A stretch of 64,000 nucleotides of DNA from Acetobacteraceae bacterium (GCA_030041375.1 JASHOA010000012.1:1-64000); one strand, 5' to 3'. Numbered from the stretch's first letter, positions 16,816 to 25,423 are shown. The notes: generated from the sequence alone by a model not told the origin. Numbers and translations: made by a program.

Positions 16816-17904
16816 TCAAACCACGCGCTGGAACTGCATCGTCCATTGATCGATCTGCAGCTTGACGGCGTGGTTGGTATCGATCAGCCGCGCATGCTGC
16901 TCAGCCAGGCCTTCGGCCACCGCGATCACGGTGCGCACCGCCTTCAGCCGTTCATCGGCGGGTTCCGTGAAGGCCAGCGGCCCGCCCGAGTAGGCGATCC
17001 GATCCTCGATCCAGTCTTCCGATGGTTGCGGAAAGGCGCCGAAATTCGCAAGCAATCCGAGCTTGTCCGGGGTATCCCGGAGCATCTCGTACGGCATGAC
17101 GTACTGCTCGTTGCGCTTCTGCGACACCTCCTGCTTTCCTGCCGCGAGAACCCTGAGTCGCCCGATCACCACGCGGGAGAGCCATCGCCAGCGCCCGCGA
17201 TCAGCGAAATGCGCGAGCACGATGCGACTCTCCTGCACGAAGGAAAGGTCCCTGCCGTCGAATGAAGCCTTGTTGCTCCCGGCATCGACCACGACCTTCC
17301 AGGACGGCAGGAGGCGGCGCATGAAGAGCTTCTCGGCGGAGCCCGGCACCGGATCCCGCAGATTGACGCGCCTCGGGACGAGCAGATCGTTGGGATTATC
17401 CGCTGCCGAGGCGTGATAGTCGATCAAGCGGAGGCGAAGACCCGGAGCTTCAGCATTCAGTTCACCCAGTCGTTTGCGCAGCCCGATGCCGATCCTTCTC
17501 AGATCCATGAAATCGTCCGGGTCGAGGAAGATCACCCCATCTGCCTGCTGCTCCTCGACGGCGTAGCGATAAAGGAATGTGTTGAAGGTGGTTTCGCCGA
17601 AAATCGGCGCGCGGTTCGAGAACACCGTGAGGGGCAAGCCTGCTCCGGCCAGCTTCTTCAGAATCTCGATGGTCCGATCGGTGCTGCCGTTGTCGAGCAG
17701 AACGTGATGATCAATCAGAGGCGCGTGATGGCGGACGAAGGCCTCGATAATGTCATCCTCGTCGAGCACGCGTGAGACCGCAACCAGCTTCACCGAATTT
17801 GCTCTCTGCGCTGCGGCTGACGTCTGCGGTTCACGGGGCCCAGGCCATCGGCGGAGCGTAACACACTCGCCCGGGCCTTGGCACGCGATCGATACCCATG
17901 ACAT
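16816..17904 (-). CDS. Glycosyltransferase family 2-like protein
   Basis: About 362 residues. The domain begins at VKLVAVSRVLDEDDIIEAFV and contains VLLDNGSTDRTIEIL and VIFLDPDDFMDL, a GT2-like nucleotide-sugar binding core with a D-x-D equivalent. The rest (TFNTFLYRYA, VDAGSNKASF, WIEDRIAYSGG) is typical of Glyco_tranf_2_4 proteins. The start is uncertain: the first methionine before the domain is used (17904), but the frame is open to 18114 and a later non-ATG start near the domain is possible. No polysaccharide genes adjoin it; the acceptor is unknown. Confidence 0.7.
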   Translation of the reverse strand: MSWVSIACQGPGECVTLRRWPGPREPQTSAAAQRANSVKLVAVSRVLDEDDIIEAFVRHHAPLIDHHVLLDNGSTDRTIEILKKLAGAGLPLTVFSNRAPIFGETTFNTFLYRYAVEEQQADGVIFLDPDDFMDLRRIGIGLRKRLGELNAEAPGLRLRLIDYHASAADNPNDLLVPRRVNLRDPVPGSAEKLFMRRLLPSWKVVVDAGSNKASFDGRDLSFVQESRIVLAHFADRGRWRWLSRVVIGRLRVLAAGKQEVSQKRNEQYVMPYEMLRDTPDKLGLLANFGAFPQPSEDWIEDRIAYSGGPLAFTEPADERLKAVRTVIAVAEGLAEQHARLIDTNHAVKLQIDQWTMQFQRVV

Positions 17905-18082
17905 CGGAATGGTGTCATCGAACAACTTCCGGGAGGGAACGGAGGAGGAGTGCACGCGCCGTTTCCGGAGAGCAAGGGGGAGAATCTCCTGCCCGCCGGG
18001 GGCCGGGTGAGAGCTGATTCGGTACCGGGCTAGGGTCTTCGGGAGCGCGCCGGTTTCACGTCGTAGAGGTTCTTCCGCCTTT

Positions 18083-18182
18083 GACCCGTGTCGGGCCGAC
18101 TGTGCAGCCGACACAGGTCTCGCGGTTTATCCGAGCCCGCGATTCACGCCCTCCGACGATTCCGCCTCGGGCGATCGCGGGC
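18083..18182. repeat. Double-hairpin intergenic repeat, copy A
   Basis: First of three copies of a roughly 100-bp element. Hairpin 1 has arms GACCCGTGTCGG and CCGACACAGGTC with one C/A mismatch (a G-U pair on the opposite strand). A spacer TCGCGGTTTATCCGAG follows, then hairpin 2 with outer arms CCCGCGAT and ATCGCGGG and inner arms CGCCC and GGGCG. This copy lies between the divergent glycosyltransferase and GntR genes. There is no T tract, so it is not a simple terminator. Confidence 0.85.
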
Positions 18183-18404
18183 CAGGGTCTCGGAGTCGGC
18201 GAGCCGTCGATCCTGAGAGAAGCGAGGCGTCGCCGGGCGTTCCCGGCACGCGGCGCCCGATCGGTTTGTCACGATGCCGCGACGGATCCGCCGTTCGGCC
18301 GGAGCCTGGCCGGCCAGAGGCTTGCCCGGGCCGCCGCCGCGGCCTCTCCGAGTGAGGCGCGCGGGACTTGCCGTCCGCCCCGGGCCTGCCATATCCACAG
18401 ATGT

Positions 18405-19214
18405 ATGCATAGTCGTATTCCGGCTCGAGGAAAGCGGCGGCCACGGACGCCCAAGGAGAACGCGGCAACCTTCAGCGCTTCGATCATCGCCACCATCAAA
18501 CAGCGTATCATCAACTGGCACTACCCGCCCGAGCACAGGCTGACGGAAGATGGACTGTGCCGCGAGTTCGACGTCAGCCGGAGCCCGGTGCGCGAGGCTC
18601 TGCGTGTGCTGACCACGAACGGGTTCGTACGACGGATGGACAATCGCGGCTATGCGGTCCGCCAGGTGAAGCTTCAGGAACTGAAAGAACTATACGATGT
18701 CCGGCTGGCGCTCGAGCTGTTTGCGGTGGAGCAGCTCGTTTCCGGTGGCGCCCCAGGCAGCGACATTGCCGCGCTGGCCAAGACCTGGAAGGAGGGGCGG
18801 GGGCACCCGGCGATGGATCAAGGAGAGCTCGCGAAACTCGATTCGCGATTCCACGAGGAACTTGCCCGATTGGCGGGCAACGGGCTGCTGACGCAGCAGC
18901 TGCAGGCGATCAACGAACGGCTGCTGATCTTTCGTATGATCGACTTTGCCCAGGCTGATCGTGGGGAGGACACCTGTAACCAACACCTTGCATTACTGGA
19001 GCGGATTGCCGCGCATTACTGGAGCGGATTGCCGCCGGTGATGCCCAGGGCGCGCACGAGGCATTACGCCGCAACATCGAAGATGGGCGGAATATCGTCG
19101 GCAGCTCGATCAAGGAAGCACTGGCGCGCTCTTATACCGGCGGCCACGAAACGTGACTCCTGGAAGGATAGCGAGGCCGCTGGAACCACCCTGGTTTCGT
19201 GCATGGCAGCCTGA
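18405..19214 (+). pseudogene. GntR-family (FCD-type) regulator, frameshifted near its C-terminus
   Basis: The N-terminal winged helix is intact: SIIATIKQRIINWHYPPEHR, LCREFDVSRSPVREALRVL, GFVRRMDNRGYAVRQV. An FCD ligand-binding domain follows (LYDVRLALELFAVEQL, LDSRFHEELARLAGN, NERLLIFRMID). At 18990-19035 an exact 23-bp tandem duplication shifts the frame. Removing one copy restores HLALLERIAAGDAQGAHEAL...IEDGRNIVGSSIKEAL and a stop at 19154-19156, the normal end of such proteins. As it stands the protein has about 70 unrelated C-terminal residues, losing the last FCD helix. The start MHSRIPARGKRR follows an AT-rich patch. It probably regulated the neighbouring degraded genes. Confidence 0.8.
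18990..19035 (+). repeat. Exact 23-bp tandem duplication inside the GntR gene
   Basis: The 23 bases beginning GCATTACTGGAGCGGATTGC occur twice in a row without a mismatch. Since 23 is not divisible by three, the gene is thrown out of frame. Perfect identity suggests a recent slippage event or, less likely, an assembly artefact. Confidence 0.92.
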
Positions 19215-19262
19215 CCAGCCGACGGGTCCCGCCATTGTGCCGGTTCCTGATCGGGAAGCACG

Positions 19263-19988
19263 ATGCGGCTCTCGGCGCTGCTGACCGCCGGGGCCGGTGT
19301 GCCGGAAGCTGACTTTTCCGGGCGCGTCGCGGAGGTGCATGCGCGCGCCTGCCTCGTCGAGCAGGCTGACGAGACATTGCTGACGCTGCTCGCGGCGGAG
19401 CTGGGCAGCCAACCGTGCGGGATTACGCTTTCGGCGCCTTTCGGATTCTCGTTTTCCACGATGCTTGCCAGAGGTGCAAGGCTTACGGCACGGGCCCGAG
19501 TGCTGCGGTTCGCCGGCGGCGCCCTCGTCGTCGTTGCTTGCGGCGGCGGCATTCCAGTGGTGCGGGACGCGGATGGCCGCCTGCGCGGCGTGGAAGCGGT
19601 GATCGACAAGGACCTCGCCTCCAGCCTGCTTGCGCGCGCGATCGGCGCCGATCTCCTGGGGCTGGCGACCGGCGTGGAACGGGTTGCGATTGGCTTCAAT
19701 ACGCCGCGCCAGCGCTGGCTCGACCGGATGACGCTGGCCGAGGCACGCGGTTACGATGCCGCGGAGGAATTCGACAAGGGCAGCATGGGTCCGAAGATCA
19801 AGGCGCTAATCGAATTCACCGAGAGTACCGGGAAACGTGGACTGATCACCAGCCCGGCGAGTCTTTGCCGGGCCCTGCAAGGAGAAACCGGAACCATGCT
19901 CGTTCCGTGGCCGGAAATGAGTGGGGCAGGCGGCACTGCATTCGGTGTCAGACAGTCTCGGAGAGTACCAACCGGCGCCGGGGGCTGA
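19263..19988 (+). CDS. Chimeric remnant: DUF2877 N-terminus fused in frame to carbamate kinase C-terminus
   Basis: About 241 residues in two unrelated parts. Residues 1-87 (ADFSGRVAEVHARACLVEQADETLLTLL, GITLSAPFGFSF) resemble the start of DUF2877 (YlbF/AllH) proteins. From about residue 88, VVVACGGGIPVVRDADGRL, EAVIDKDLASSLLARAIGAD, RMTLAEARGYDAAEEF and KGSMGPKIKALIEF are the C-terminal half of carbamate kinase. The kinase N-terminus, with its carbamate-binding part, is missing, so activity is very unlikely. In other bacteria DUF2877 and carbamate kinase genes are neighbours in the oxamate/allantoin carbamoyl pathway (fdrA-ylbE-ylbF-ybcF in E. coli), so one deletion between adjacent genes explains the fusion. 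The tail after GTMLVPWPEM is atypical. Confidence 0.78.
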   Translation: MRLSALLTAGAGVPEADFSGRVAEVHARACLVEQADETLLTLLAAELGSQPCGITLSAPFGFSFSTMLARGARLTARARVLRFAGGALVVVACGGGIPVVRDADGRLRGVEAVIDKDLASSLLARAIGADLLGLATGVERVAIGFNTPRQRWLDRMTLAEARGYDAAEEFDKGSMGPKIKALIEFTESTGKRGLITSPASLCRALQGETGTMLVPWPEMSGAGGTAFGVRQSRRVPTGAGG

Positions 19989-20661
19989 TCTCGCGCGTCG
20001 GCACCGCAGCAAAGCAGTCCTTCACCGCCTCGCTGATCGTGACGCCGGCAAACTGCGGGACGAGACGCCTGCCGCTTTGCTCCCAGAGTGCGGCGCTGCG
20101 CAACAGGAGGCGCTGCCTGAACGGCGGGAGGTAGAGGGCCGTGTCGCGCCGCTCGATCCGGAACAGCGAAGCAGCGAGCACCACGCCGAGCTGGCGCGGC
20201 GAGTAGGGCTGCCCGTGGCCGAACGGCGTTGCCTCCACATAGGCCCAGGGGCTGCTCCGATTCGGCACGACAAGGAGAAGGCGGCCGTCATCCTTGAGTA
20301 CGCGCCAGAGTTCGCGCAGCAGCCGGCGCGCATTCTCCGCCCCCTCGAGCCCGTGCACCACCAGGATGCGATCGAACGAAAGGTCGGGGAAGGGAAGCGC
20401 GTCCTCCTCGGCGGTGCAGGAGAGATTGGCGAGACCGGCCGGCCAACGCGCCGCGCCGGCCTGGGCGGGGCTCAACGCAATGCAACGCCGCGTCCCTTCC
20501 CGCCAGAGGCGGAGATAAGGCGCTGCGTAGCCAAAACCGAGCAGCTCCTGGCCGGAGAGATCCGGCCACAGCGCTGAAAGCCGCTCGCGCACGAGCCGCG
20601 CCGTCACGGTGCCCTGGCGGGTGGCATAGAAATCGGCGGCCGTCGCCACATCCATCGCCAT
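19948..20661 (-). CDS. SAM-dependent methyltransferase domain protein
   Basis: A 237-residue Methyltransf_11-type protein: VATAADFYATRQGTVTARLV at the start, a Rossmann core with LLGFGYAAPYLRL (variant of the SAM-binding glycine loop), EEDALPFPDLSFDRILVVHGLE and LLRELWRVLKDDGRLLLVVPN. Alphaproteobacteria commonly carry this gene divergent from gloB, as here. Its substrate is unknown. The start MAMDVATAADFY (20661) is preferred over a methionine 13 codons upstream. Its end overlaps the chimeric gene by 41 bp convergently, consistent with that gene being a remnant. Confidence 0.8.
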   Translation of the reverse strand: MAMDVATAADFYATRQGTVTARLVRERLSALWPDLSGQELLGFGYAAPYLRLWREGTRRCIALSPAQAGAARWPAGLANLSCTAEEDALPFPDLSFDRILVVHGLEGAENARRLLRELWRVLKDDGRLLLVVPNRSSPWAYVEATPFGHGQPYSPRQLGVVLAASLFRIERRDTALYLPPFRQRLLLRSAALWEQSGRRLVPQFAGVTISEAVKDCFAAVPTREISPRRRLVLSETV

Positions 20662-20719
20662 GTCTGCATTATAGCACGCACGGCTTTCGCAGGCGCGCAT
20701 GCGGCCTTACACTCCGGCC

Positions 20720-21439
20720 ATGCTGAGCATTCGCCCGATCCCCCTGCTTGCCGACAATTACGGCTGGCTCCTTCAGGACGAGACCGGGTTCACCGCCTTC
20801 GTCGATCCCGCCGAGGAAGGGCCGACCGCCGCGGCCATTGAGGCGGCGGGCGGGCGGCTCGACATGATCCTGCTCACGCATCACCACGCCGACCACGTGG
20901 CCGGGGCCGACGCGCTTCGGGCGCGCTTTGGGGCAAAGGTCGCGGGCAACGTGGCGGATGCGCATCGGCTGCCGAGGCTGGATCAACCGGTCCGTCCCGG
21001 CGGGCGGCTGGAAGTCGGCCGGAATGCGGCCGAGGTGATTGACACGCCGGGCCATACGCGCGGCCACATTGCCTATTTCTTCGCGTCGGGGCCCGTGGCT
21101 CTGGTCGGCGACACGATCTTCAGCCTCGGGTGTGGTCGGCTGATCGAGGGCACGGCGGAGGAGATGTTCGCGAGCCTCCGGCGCCTTGCCGCGCTGCCGG
21201 GCGAGTCGCTCGTCTGTTGCGGCCACGAATACACCCTTGCCAACGCTCGTTTCGCGCTGTCACTCCGCCCGGACGATGCCGCACTCAAGAGACGCGCCGA
21301 AGAGGCCAAGCGAAGCCGCGCTTCCGGTGAGCCGACGGTGCCGACCCGGCTCGAGGAAGAATGCCGGCTCAACCCGTTCCTGGTGGCGCCGAACGCGGCA
21401 GAGTTCGCCCGCATCCGTGCACTGAAAGACAGGTTCTGA
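20720..21439 (+). CDS. gloB: Hydroxyacylglutathione hydrolase (glyoxalase II)
   Basis: A 239-residue metallo-beta-lactamase-fold enzyme hydrolysing S-lactoylglutathione to D-lactate and glutathione. The metal site is ILLTHHHADHVAG, with further ligands in DTPGHTRGHIAYF, VGDTIFSLGCGRL and CCGHEYTLANARF. The C-terminal domain binding glutathione is present (RLEEECRLNPFL). The start MLSIRPIPLLADNYGWLL is family-typical; a start 7 codons earlier is possible. Confidence 0.94.
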   Translation: MLSIRPIPLLADNYGWLLQDETGFTAFVDPAEEGPTAAAIEAAGGRLDMILLTHHHADHVAGADALRARFGAKVAGNVADAHRLPRLDQPVRPGGRLEVGRNAAEVIDTPGHTRGHIAYFFASGPVALVGDTIFSLGCGRLIEGTAEEMFASLRRLAALPGESLVCCGHEYTLANARFALSLRPDDAALKRRAEEAKRSRASGEPTVPTRLEEECRLNPFLVAPNAAEFARIRALKDRF

Positions 21440-21446
21440 GGGGGGC

Positions 21447-21902
21447 TCAAGCCTGGCGCAAAAGTCGGGCGGCAAGCAGCAACGCATCCGAGCGATCGGC
21501 GTAGTAGGCGCGGCGCAGCCCCACCAGGGCAAATCCCGCCTTCTTGTAAAGTGCGAACGCAGCTTCGTTGGTCGTGCCGACCTCGAGAACGATCCGCTCC
21601 GCCCCGGCCGAGGCTGCCTCACTCATCGCCAATGAAAGAAGCGCGGCGCCAAGCCCCCGACGCCGCGCCTCAGGGATCACGGCGATGGTCAAGAGCTCCG
21701 CCTCGGGGCCGAGAACACGGGCGAGGAGCATCCCGCCTGAGGAATCGATGAATCCGAGCGCGCCCGGCAGACCGAGCTGGATGGCGAAAGAATCCTCTCC
21801 CCAGGGCCTGCCCCACGCTGCCGCCTCGGCACCGGCGGCGAACACCTGGGCATGGATCGCTGCCATCGCTGCAGCATCGGCCGGGCAGGCGCGAAGGATC
21901 AT
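21447..21902 (-). CDS. rimI: Ribosomal-protein-alanine N-acetyltransferase
   Basis: A 151-residue GNAT enzyme: MILRACPADAAAMAAIHAQV, the acetyl-CoA loop IAVIPEARRRGLGAALL, VLEVGTTNEAAFALYKKAGF and RRAYY. RimI acetylates the N-terminus of ribosomal protein S18. It lies 13 bp downstream of tsaB in the same direction, a common tsaB-rimI pairing. The start is the ATG before ILRACPAD; the open frame before it overlaps tsaB and looks non-coding. Confidence 0.87.
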   Translation of the reverse strand: MILRACPADAAAMAAIHAQVFAAGAEAAAWGRPWGEDSFAIQLGLPGALGFIDSSGGMLLARVLGPEAELLTIAVIPEARRRGLGAALLSLAMSEAASAGAERIVLEVGTTNEAAFALYKKAGFALVGLRRAYYADRSDALLLAARLLRQA

Positions 21903-21915
21903 GCGGGCGGATGGT

Positions 21916-22560
21916 TCATTCGGGGTCAGGGCGGAGGCTGGTGGGACGGCGGGCGGCCGGTGGATCGACGTAAAGAGGAAGGGCGGAGCGGGGGGAAAGG
22001 ATGCCGGCGAGGCGGGCCTCGCCGGCCAGCCCCAGCGCTCTGGCATCGGCGGTCAACACCGCGGCAAGCTCGGCGTCCGCACCCGCCCGGGTGAGCTCTT
22101 CCGCCACCGATCGGGCGGCGTCTCCGGCGAGGAGAATCGGCCCTGAAGGCAAAGGCATGGCGGTGAGATCGAAGACGGCAACCTGGCCCGCACGTTCGAG
22201 AAAGATTCGCCCGCGCTTCGAATCGATTGCGACCCAAAGCGGGCGCGACGAGGGGGCCGGCAGGATGGCTGCCAGTGCCTCGCCAGTGCTGACGCCGATG
22301 ACCGGTTTTCCGGCCGCGAGCCCGATGCCGGCGGCCAGCGCAAGCGCCGTGCGGATGCCGGTGAAGCTGCCCGGCCCGACCGAGGCGGCGACTGCCTCGA
22401 GTTCGCGGCCGGAAAGACCTGCCGCGCGCAGCACCCGATCCGCCAGCACGGCAAGCTGCGCCGCACCGGCCTTGTCCGCCTCGACGGCCAGCACGCGTCC
22501 TCCTTCCACAACGGCGGCGGAGGCGACCCCCAGTACGGCGTCCAGGGCGAGCAAAGGCAT
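21916..22560 (-). CDS. tsaB: tRNA threonylcarbamoyladenosine biosynthesis protein TsaB
   Basis: A 214-residue ASKHA-fold partner of TsaD needed for t6A37 of tRNA: MPLLALDAVLGVASAAVV, AASVGPGSFTGIRTALALAAG, KPVIGVSTGEALAA and WVAIDSKRGRIFLE. All match TsaB. It precedes rimI. Confidence 0.92.
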   Translation of the reverse strand: MPLLALDAVLGVASAAVVEGGRVLAVEADKAGAAQLAVLADRVLRAAGLSGRELEAVAASVGPGSFTGIRTALALAAGIGLAAGKPVIGVSTGEALAAILPAPSSRPLWVAIDSKRGRIFLERAGQVAVFDLTAMPLPSGPILLAGDAARSVAEELTRAGADAELAAVLTADARALGLAGEARLAGILSPRSALPLYVDPPAARRPTSLRPDPE

Positions 22561-22570
22561 CCCTCCGCGC

Positions 22571-23365
22571 TCAGCGGCCGGTGAAGCGTGGCGGGCGCTT
22601 CTCGTTGAAGGCGGCGACGCCCTCGCGGCGGTCCTCAGTCGGAACCAGGCGGTTATAGGCCTCTATCTCCAGCATCAGGGCGGCCGGCAAGTCCATGGCG
22701 ATCCCGACCTTGACCGCCTGCTTGATCTGCCGGGTGGCAAGCGGGGAATTGGCGGCGATGACAGCAGCCGTCGCCCGTGCCTCGGCCAGGAGCGCGGCAG
22801 GCGAAAAGACGCGGTTGACGAGGCCCCAGGCGGCTGCCTCGGCGGCGCTGAAAGGACGGCCGGTCAGCAATATCTCGTTCGCGCGCCTGGTGCCGACCGC
22901 GCGTGGCAGGTTCTGCGTGCCGCCTGCACCAGGCATGATGCCGAGCGTCACCTCGGTCAGCGCGAAGCGGGCGTGGTCTGCGGCGTAGGCGAAGTCCGCC
23001 AAGAGCGCCAGTTCGCAGCCGCCACCGTAGGCTGCCCCGTTCACTGCCGCGATGAGCGGCATCGGCGCGAGCCGGATGGCCCGGACCATCCGCTCGAAGA
23101 CGAGGTGCTGGGCTTGCCAGGCGGCGTCGGTCATGCCCAGGCGCTCCCTGAGGTCTCCGCCGGCACAGAAGGCCCGGCTGCCGGCGCCGGTGAGAATGAC
23201 CGCCCGCGCCCGCTCCGGCGCTGCGTTGAGGCTATCGAACAGCCGGCAAAGCTCGTCCCCCATTGCCGTATTGATGGCGTTCGCTGCCTCCGGGCGATTG
23301 AGCGTGATTTCCAGAATCCCGGGCGCCGGCTCGCTCAACCTGAGTGTTGTGAAATCCTCTGCCAT
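22571..23365 (-). CDS. Enoyl-CoA hydratase
   Basis: A 264-residue crotonase with both oxyanion-hole segments (LTGAGSRAFCAGGDLRERL; AVNGAAYGGGCELALLADF) and the catalytic glutamates in ALTEVTLGIMPGAGGTQNLP. It ends FNEKRPPRFTGR, typical of beta-oxidation type hydratases. The start MAEDFTTLRLSEP is used; a methionine 7 codons upstream exists. It may be cotranscribed with tsaB-rimI (10 bp gap). Confidence 0.9.
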   Translation of the reverse strand: MAEDFTTLRLSEPAPGILEITLNRPEAANAINTAMGDELCRLFDSLNAAPERARAVILTGAGSRAFCAGGDLRERLGMTDAAWQAQHLVFERMVRAIRLAPMPLIAAVNGAAYGGGCELALLADFAYAADHARFALTEVTLGIMPGAGGTQNLPRAVGTRRANEILLTGRPFSAAEAAAWGLVNRVFSPAALLAEARATAAVIAANSPLATRQIKQAVKVGIAMDLPAALMLEIEAYNRLVPTEDRREGVAAFNEKRPPRFTGR

Positions 23366-23539
23366 ATCTCTATTGCTCCGCGGCAATCGGCGGTCTCATA
23401 GCGCCTGAGCCGGCTCACCGCGATGATGCCGGCTGGCAGCAGGTTGGCCTTGGGGCCTTGGGCGGCCTTGGCCTGGAGAAGGTGGCGCTGCTAAAAGCAG
23501 CCTTCGATTCACCTCTTGTTCCAGGATCCGACCCCTGCG

Positions 23540-24289
23540 ATGGCGGGACATTCGCAGTTCAAGAACATCATGCACCGCAAGGGTGCGCAGGATGCACGCC
23601 GCGCCCGGCAGTTCGGACGGTTGATCCGTGAGATCACCGTTGCTGCGCGCCAGGGCCTGCCAGAGACCGGCGCCAATCCGCAGCTGCGCGCGGCTGTTGC
23701 CGCTGCGCGCGAGGCCAACATGCCGAAGGACACGGTCGAGCGGGCGATCCGCAAGGCAAGCGGAAGCGGCCAGGGGGCGGATTTCAGCGAAGTCCGCTAC
23801 GAAGGTTATGGCCCCGCCGGGATCGCCGTGATCGTCGAGGCACTGACCGACAACCGCAACCGCACGGCCTCTGACGTGCGTGCCGCCTTTGCGCGCAACG
23901 GCGGGGCGCTCGGCGAAACCAACTCGGTGGCTTTCCTGTTCCAGCGCCAGGGCGTCGTGCGCTATCCGCCCGGGGCGGCGGGCCCGGAGGCGATGCTCGA
24001 GGCGGCGATCGAGGCCGGTGCGGAGAACGTCGAAAGCGCGGCGGAGGGGCATGAGATCACGACATCGGTGGCGGATTTCTTTGCCGTCAGGGACGCGCTG
24101 GAAGCCCGGTTGGGTCCGCCCGAACGGGCGGGCCTGGAGTGGCGGCCGCAGAGCTTCGTTGCACTCGATGCCGATCAGGCCAGTGCGGTTATGAAGCTTT
24201 TCGATGCGCTCGAGGAGATTGACGATGTGCAGAATGTCAGCACGAATTGCGAAATCCCGGAATCGGTGCTGGTGCGGATCGATGCCTGA
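23540..24289 (+). CDS. YebC/PmpR-family regulator or translation factor
   Basis: A 249-residue YebC protein: [73 protein letters not shown] and a C-terminal [11 protein letters not shown]. YebC proteins act as transcription regulators (PmpR) and, more recently, as translation factors at proline stretches. That role would be relevant to the very proline-rich TolA encoded nearby, but this is only a thought. The gene sits upstream of ruvC, as in many proteobacteria. Confidence 0.93.
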   Translation: MAGHSQFKNIMHRKGAQDARRARQFGRLIREITVAARQGLPETGANPQLRAAVAAAREANMPKDTVERAIRKASGSGQGADFSEVRYEGYGPAGIAVIVEALTDNRNRTASDVRAAFARNGGALGETNSVAFLFQRQGVVRYPPGAAGPEAMLEAAIEAGAENVESAAEGHEITTSVADFFAVRDALEARLGPPERAGLEWRPQSFVALDADQASAVMKLFDALEEIDDVQNVSTNCEIPESVLVRIDA

Positions 24290-24318
24290 GCGGAGTTGAA
24301 ACCTGAGCGGAGTTGAAA
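24285..24318 (+). repeat. Exact 17-bp tandem duplication at the yebC-ruvC junction
   Basis: The unit CCTGAGCGGAGTTGAAA occurs twice in a row. The first copy contains the yebC stop. It lies just before the ruvC ribosome site and does not disturb either frame. Confidence 0.92.
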
Positions 24319-24326
24319 AACGAGAG

Positions 24327-24836
24327 GTGCTGCGCTTGCTCGGACTCGACCCCGGACTCGGCGTCACCGGCTGGGGCATCATCGGTGTGGCCGGCAGCCG
24401 GCTCACGCCGCTTGGCTGCGGCGTGATCGAAACGGACCCTGCGGTTTCCGTGCCGGAGCGGCTGCGCGCGCTGCACGAAGAACTCTCCCGCCTGCTCGCG
24501 TTGCACGCTCCGGAGGAGGCGGCGATCGAGGAAACATTTGTCAATCGCAACGGTGCCGCCACCCTCAAGCTCGGCTATGCGCGGGGCGTGGCGCTGCTCG
24601 CCCCGGCGCTGGCCGGCATTCCGGTTGCCGAATACGCGGCCCGCACCGTCAAGCAGGCAGTCGTCGGCACCGGCGCGGCGAGCAAGGAACAGGTGGCGAT
24701 GATGGTGCGGCGCCTGCTGCCGGGGGCCCAGTTTCAGCGGGCGGATGCCGCCGACGCGCTCGCGGTTGCCATCTGCCATGCCCATCATCGCTCGAGCCGC
24801 CGTCTCTGGGAGGCGGCTGATCGGCGCCGGGCGTGA
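24327..24836 (+). CDS. ruvC: Crossover junction endodeoxyribonuclease RuvC
   Basis: A 169-residue Holliday junction resolvase with the four acidic catalytic residues in LGLDPGLGVTGWG, AAIEETFVNRN and ADAADALAVAICH. It starts with GTG at 24327 after an AACGAGAGG ribosome site. It cuts the junctions moved by RuvAB, encoded directly downstream; the stop overlaps ruvA as GTGA. Confidence 0.95.
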   Translation: MLRLLGLDPGLGVTGWGIIGVAGSRLTPLGCGVIETDPAVSVPERLRALHEELSRLLALHAPEEAAIEETFVNRNGAATLKLGYARGVALLAPALAGIPVAEYAARTVKQAVVGTGAASKEQVAMMVRRLLPGAQFQRADAADALAVAICHAHHRSSRRLWEAADRRRA

Positions 24837-25423
24837 TCGCGAGCCTGACCGGCCGGGTTACGGCGACCGAAGAGCGGAGCTGCGTCATCGATGTTGCGGG
24901 CGTGGGTTATCGCGTTCACGCCTCTGCCCGCACCGTGGCGGCGCTGCCGGCTCCGCCGGCCCTGGCGCACCTCTTGGTGGAGACCCAGCTCAGGGATGAT
25001 TCGATCCTCCTCTACGGCTTTTCCGACACCGCTGAACGCGCGTGGTTTCGGCTTCTCACGGGTGTCCAGGGGGTCGGTGCCAAGCTGGCGCTCGGCATTC
25101 TGTCCGCTCTCTCTCCGAACGATCTCGTGGCGGCGATCGCCGCTGGCGACCGTGCCTGGCTGATGCGAGCCCCGGGTGTGGGCGCCAAGCTTGCGCAACG
25201 GCTTCTGGGCGAACTGCGCGAGCCCGCGGCGCAGATTCCGAGCCTCTCTCTGGCGGTGCCGGCAGCCTCGGGCGTTGCCGAGGATGCGATTTCGGCGCTG
25301 GTCAATCTTGGCTACCGGCGCACCGAGGCGGAGGCGGCGCTGCAGCGTGCCGGCGCCCGCCTGGGTGAAGAGCCTTCGTTCGCTTCCCTGGTTCGGGAGG
25401 GGCTGAAGGAACTGGCCCGATGA
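24833..25423 (+). CDS. ruvA: Holliday junction branch migration protein RuvA
   Basis: A 196-residue RuvA: an OB-fold ([20 protein letters not shown]), two helix-hairpin-helix motifs ([16 protein letters not shown] and [18 protein letters not shown]) and a C-terminal domain III that contacts RuvB ([20 protein letters not shown]). It starts with GTG and overlaps both neighbours by four bases. Confidence 0.95.
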   Translation: MIASLTGRVTATEERSCVIDVAGVGYRVHASARTVAALPAPPALAHLLVETQLRDDSILLYGFSDTAERAWFRLLTGVQGVGAKLALGILSALSPNDLVAAIAAGDRAWLMRAPGVGAKLAQRLLGELREPAAQIPSLSLAVPAASGVAEDAISALVNLGYRRTEAEAALQRAGARLGEEPSFASLVREGLKELAR

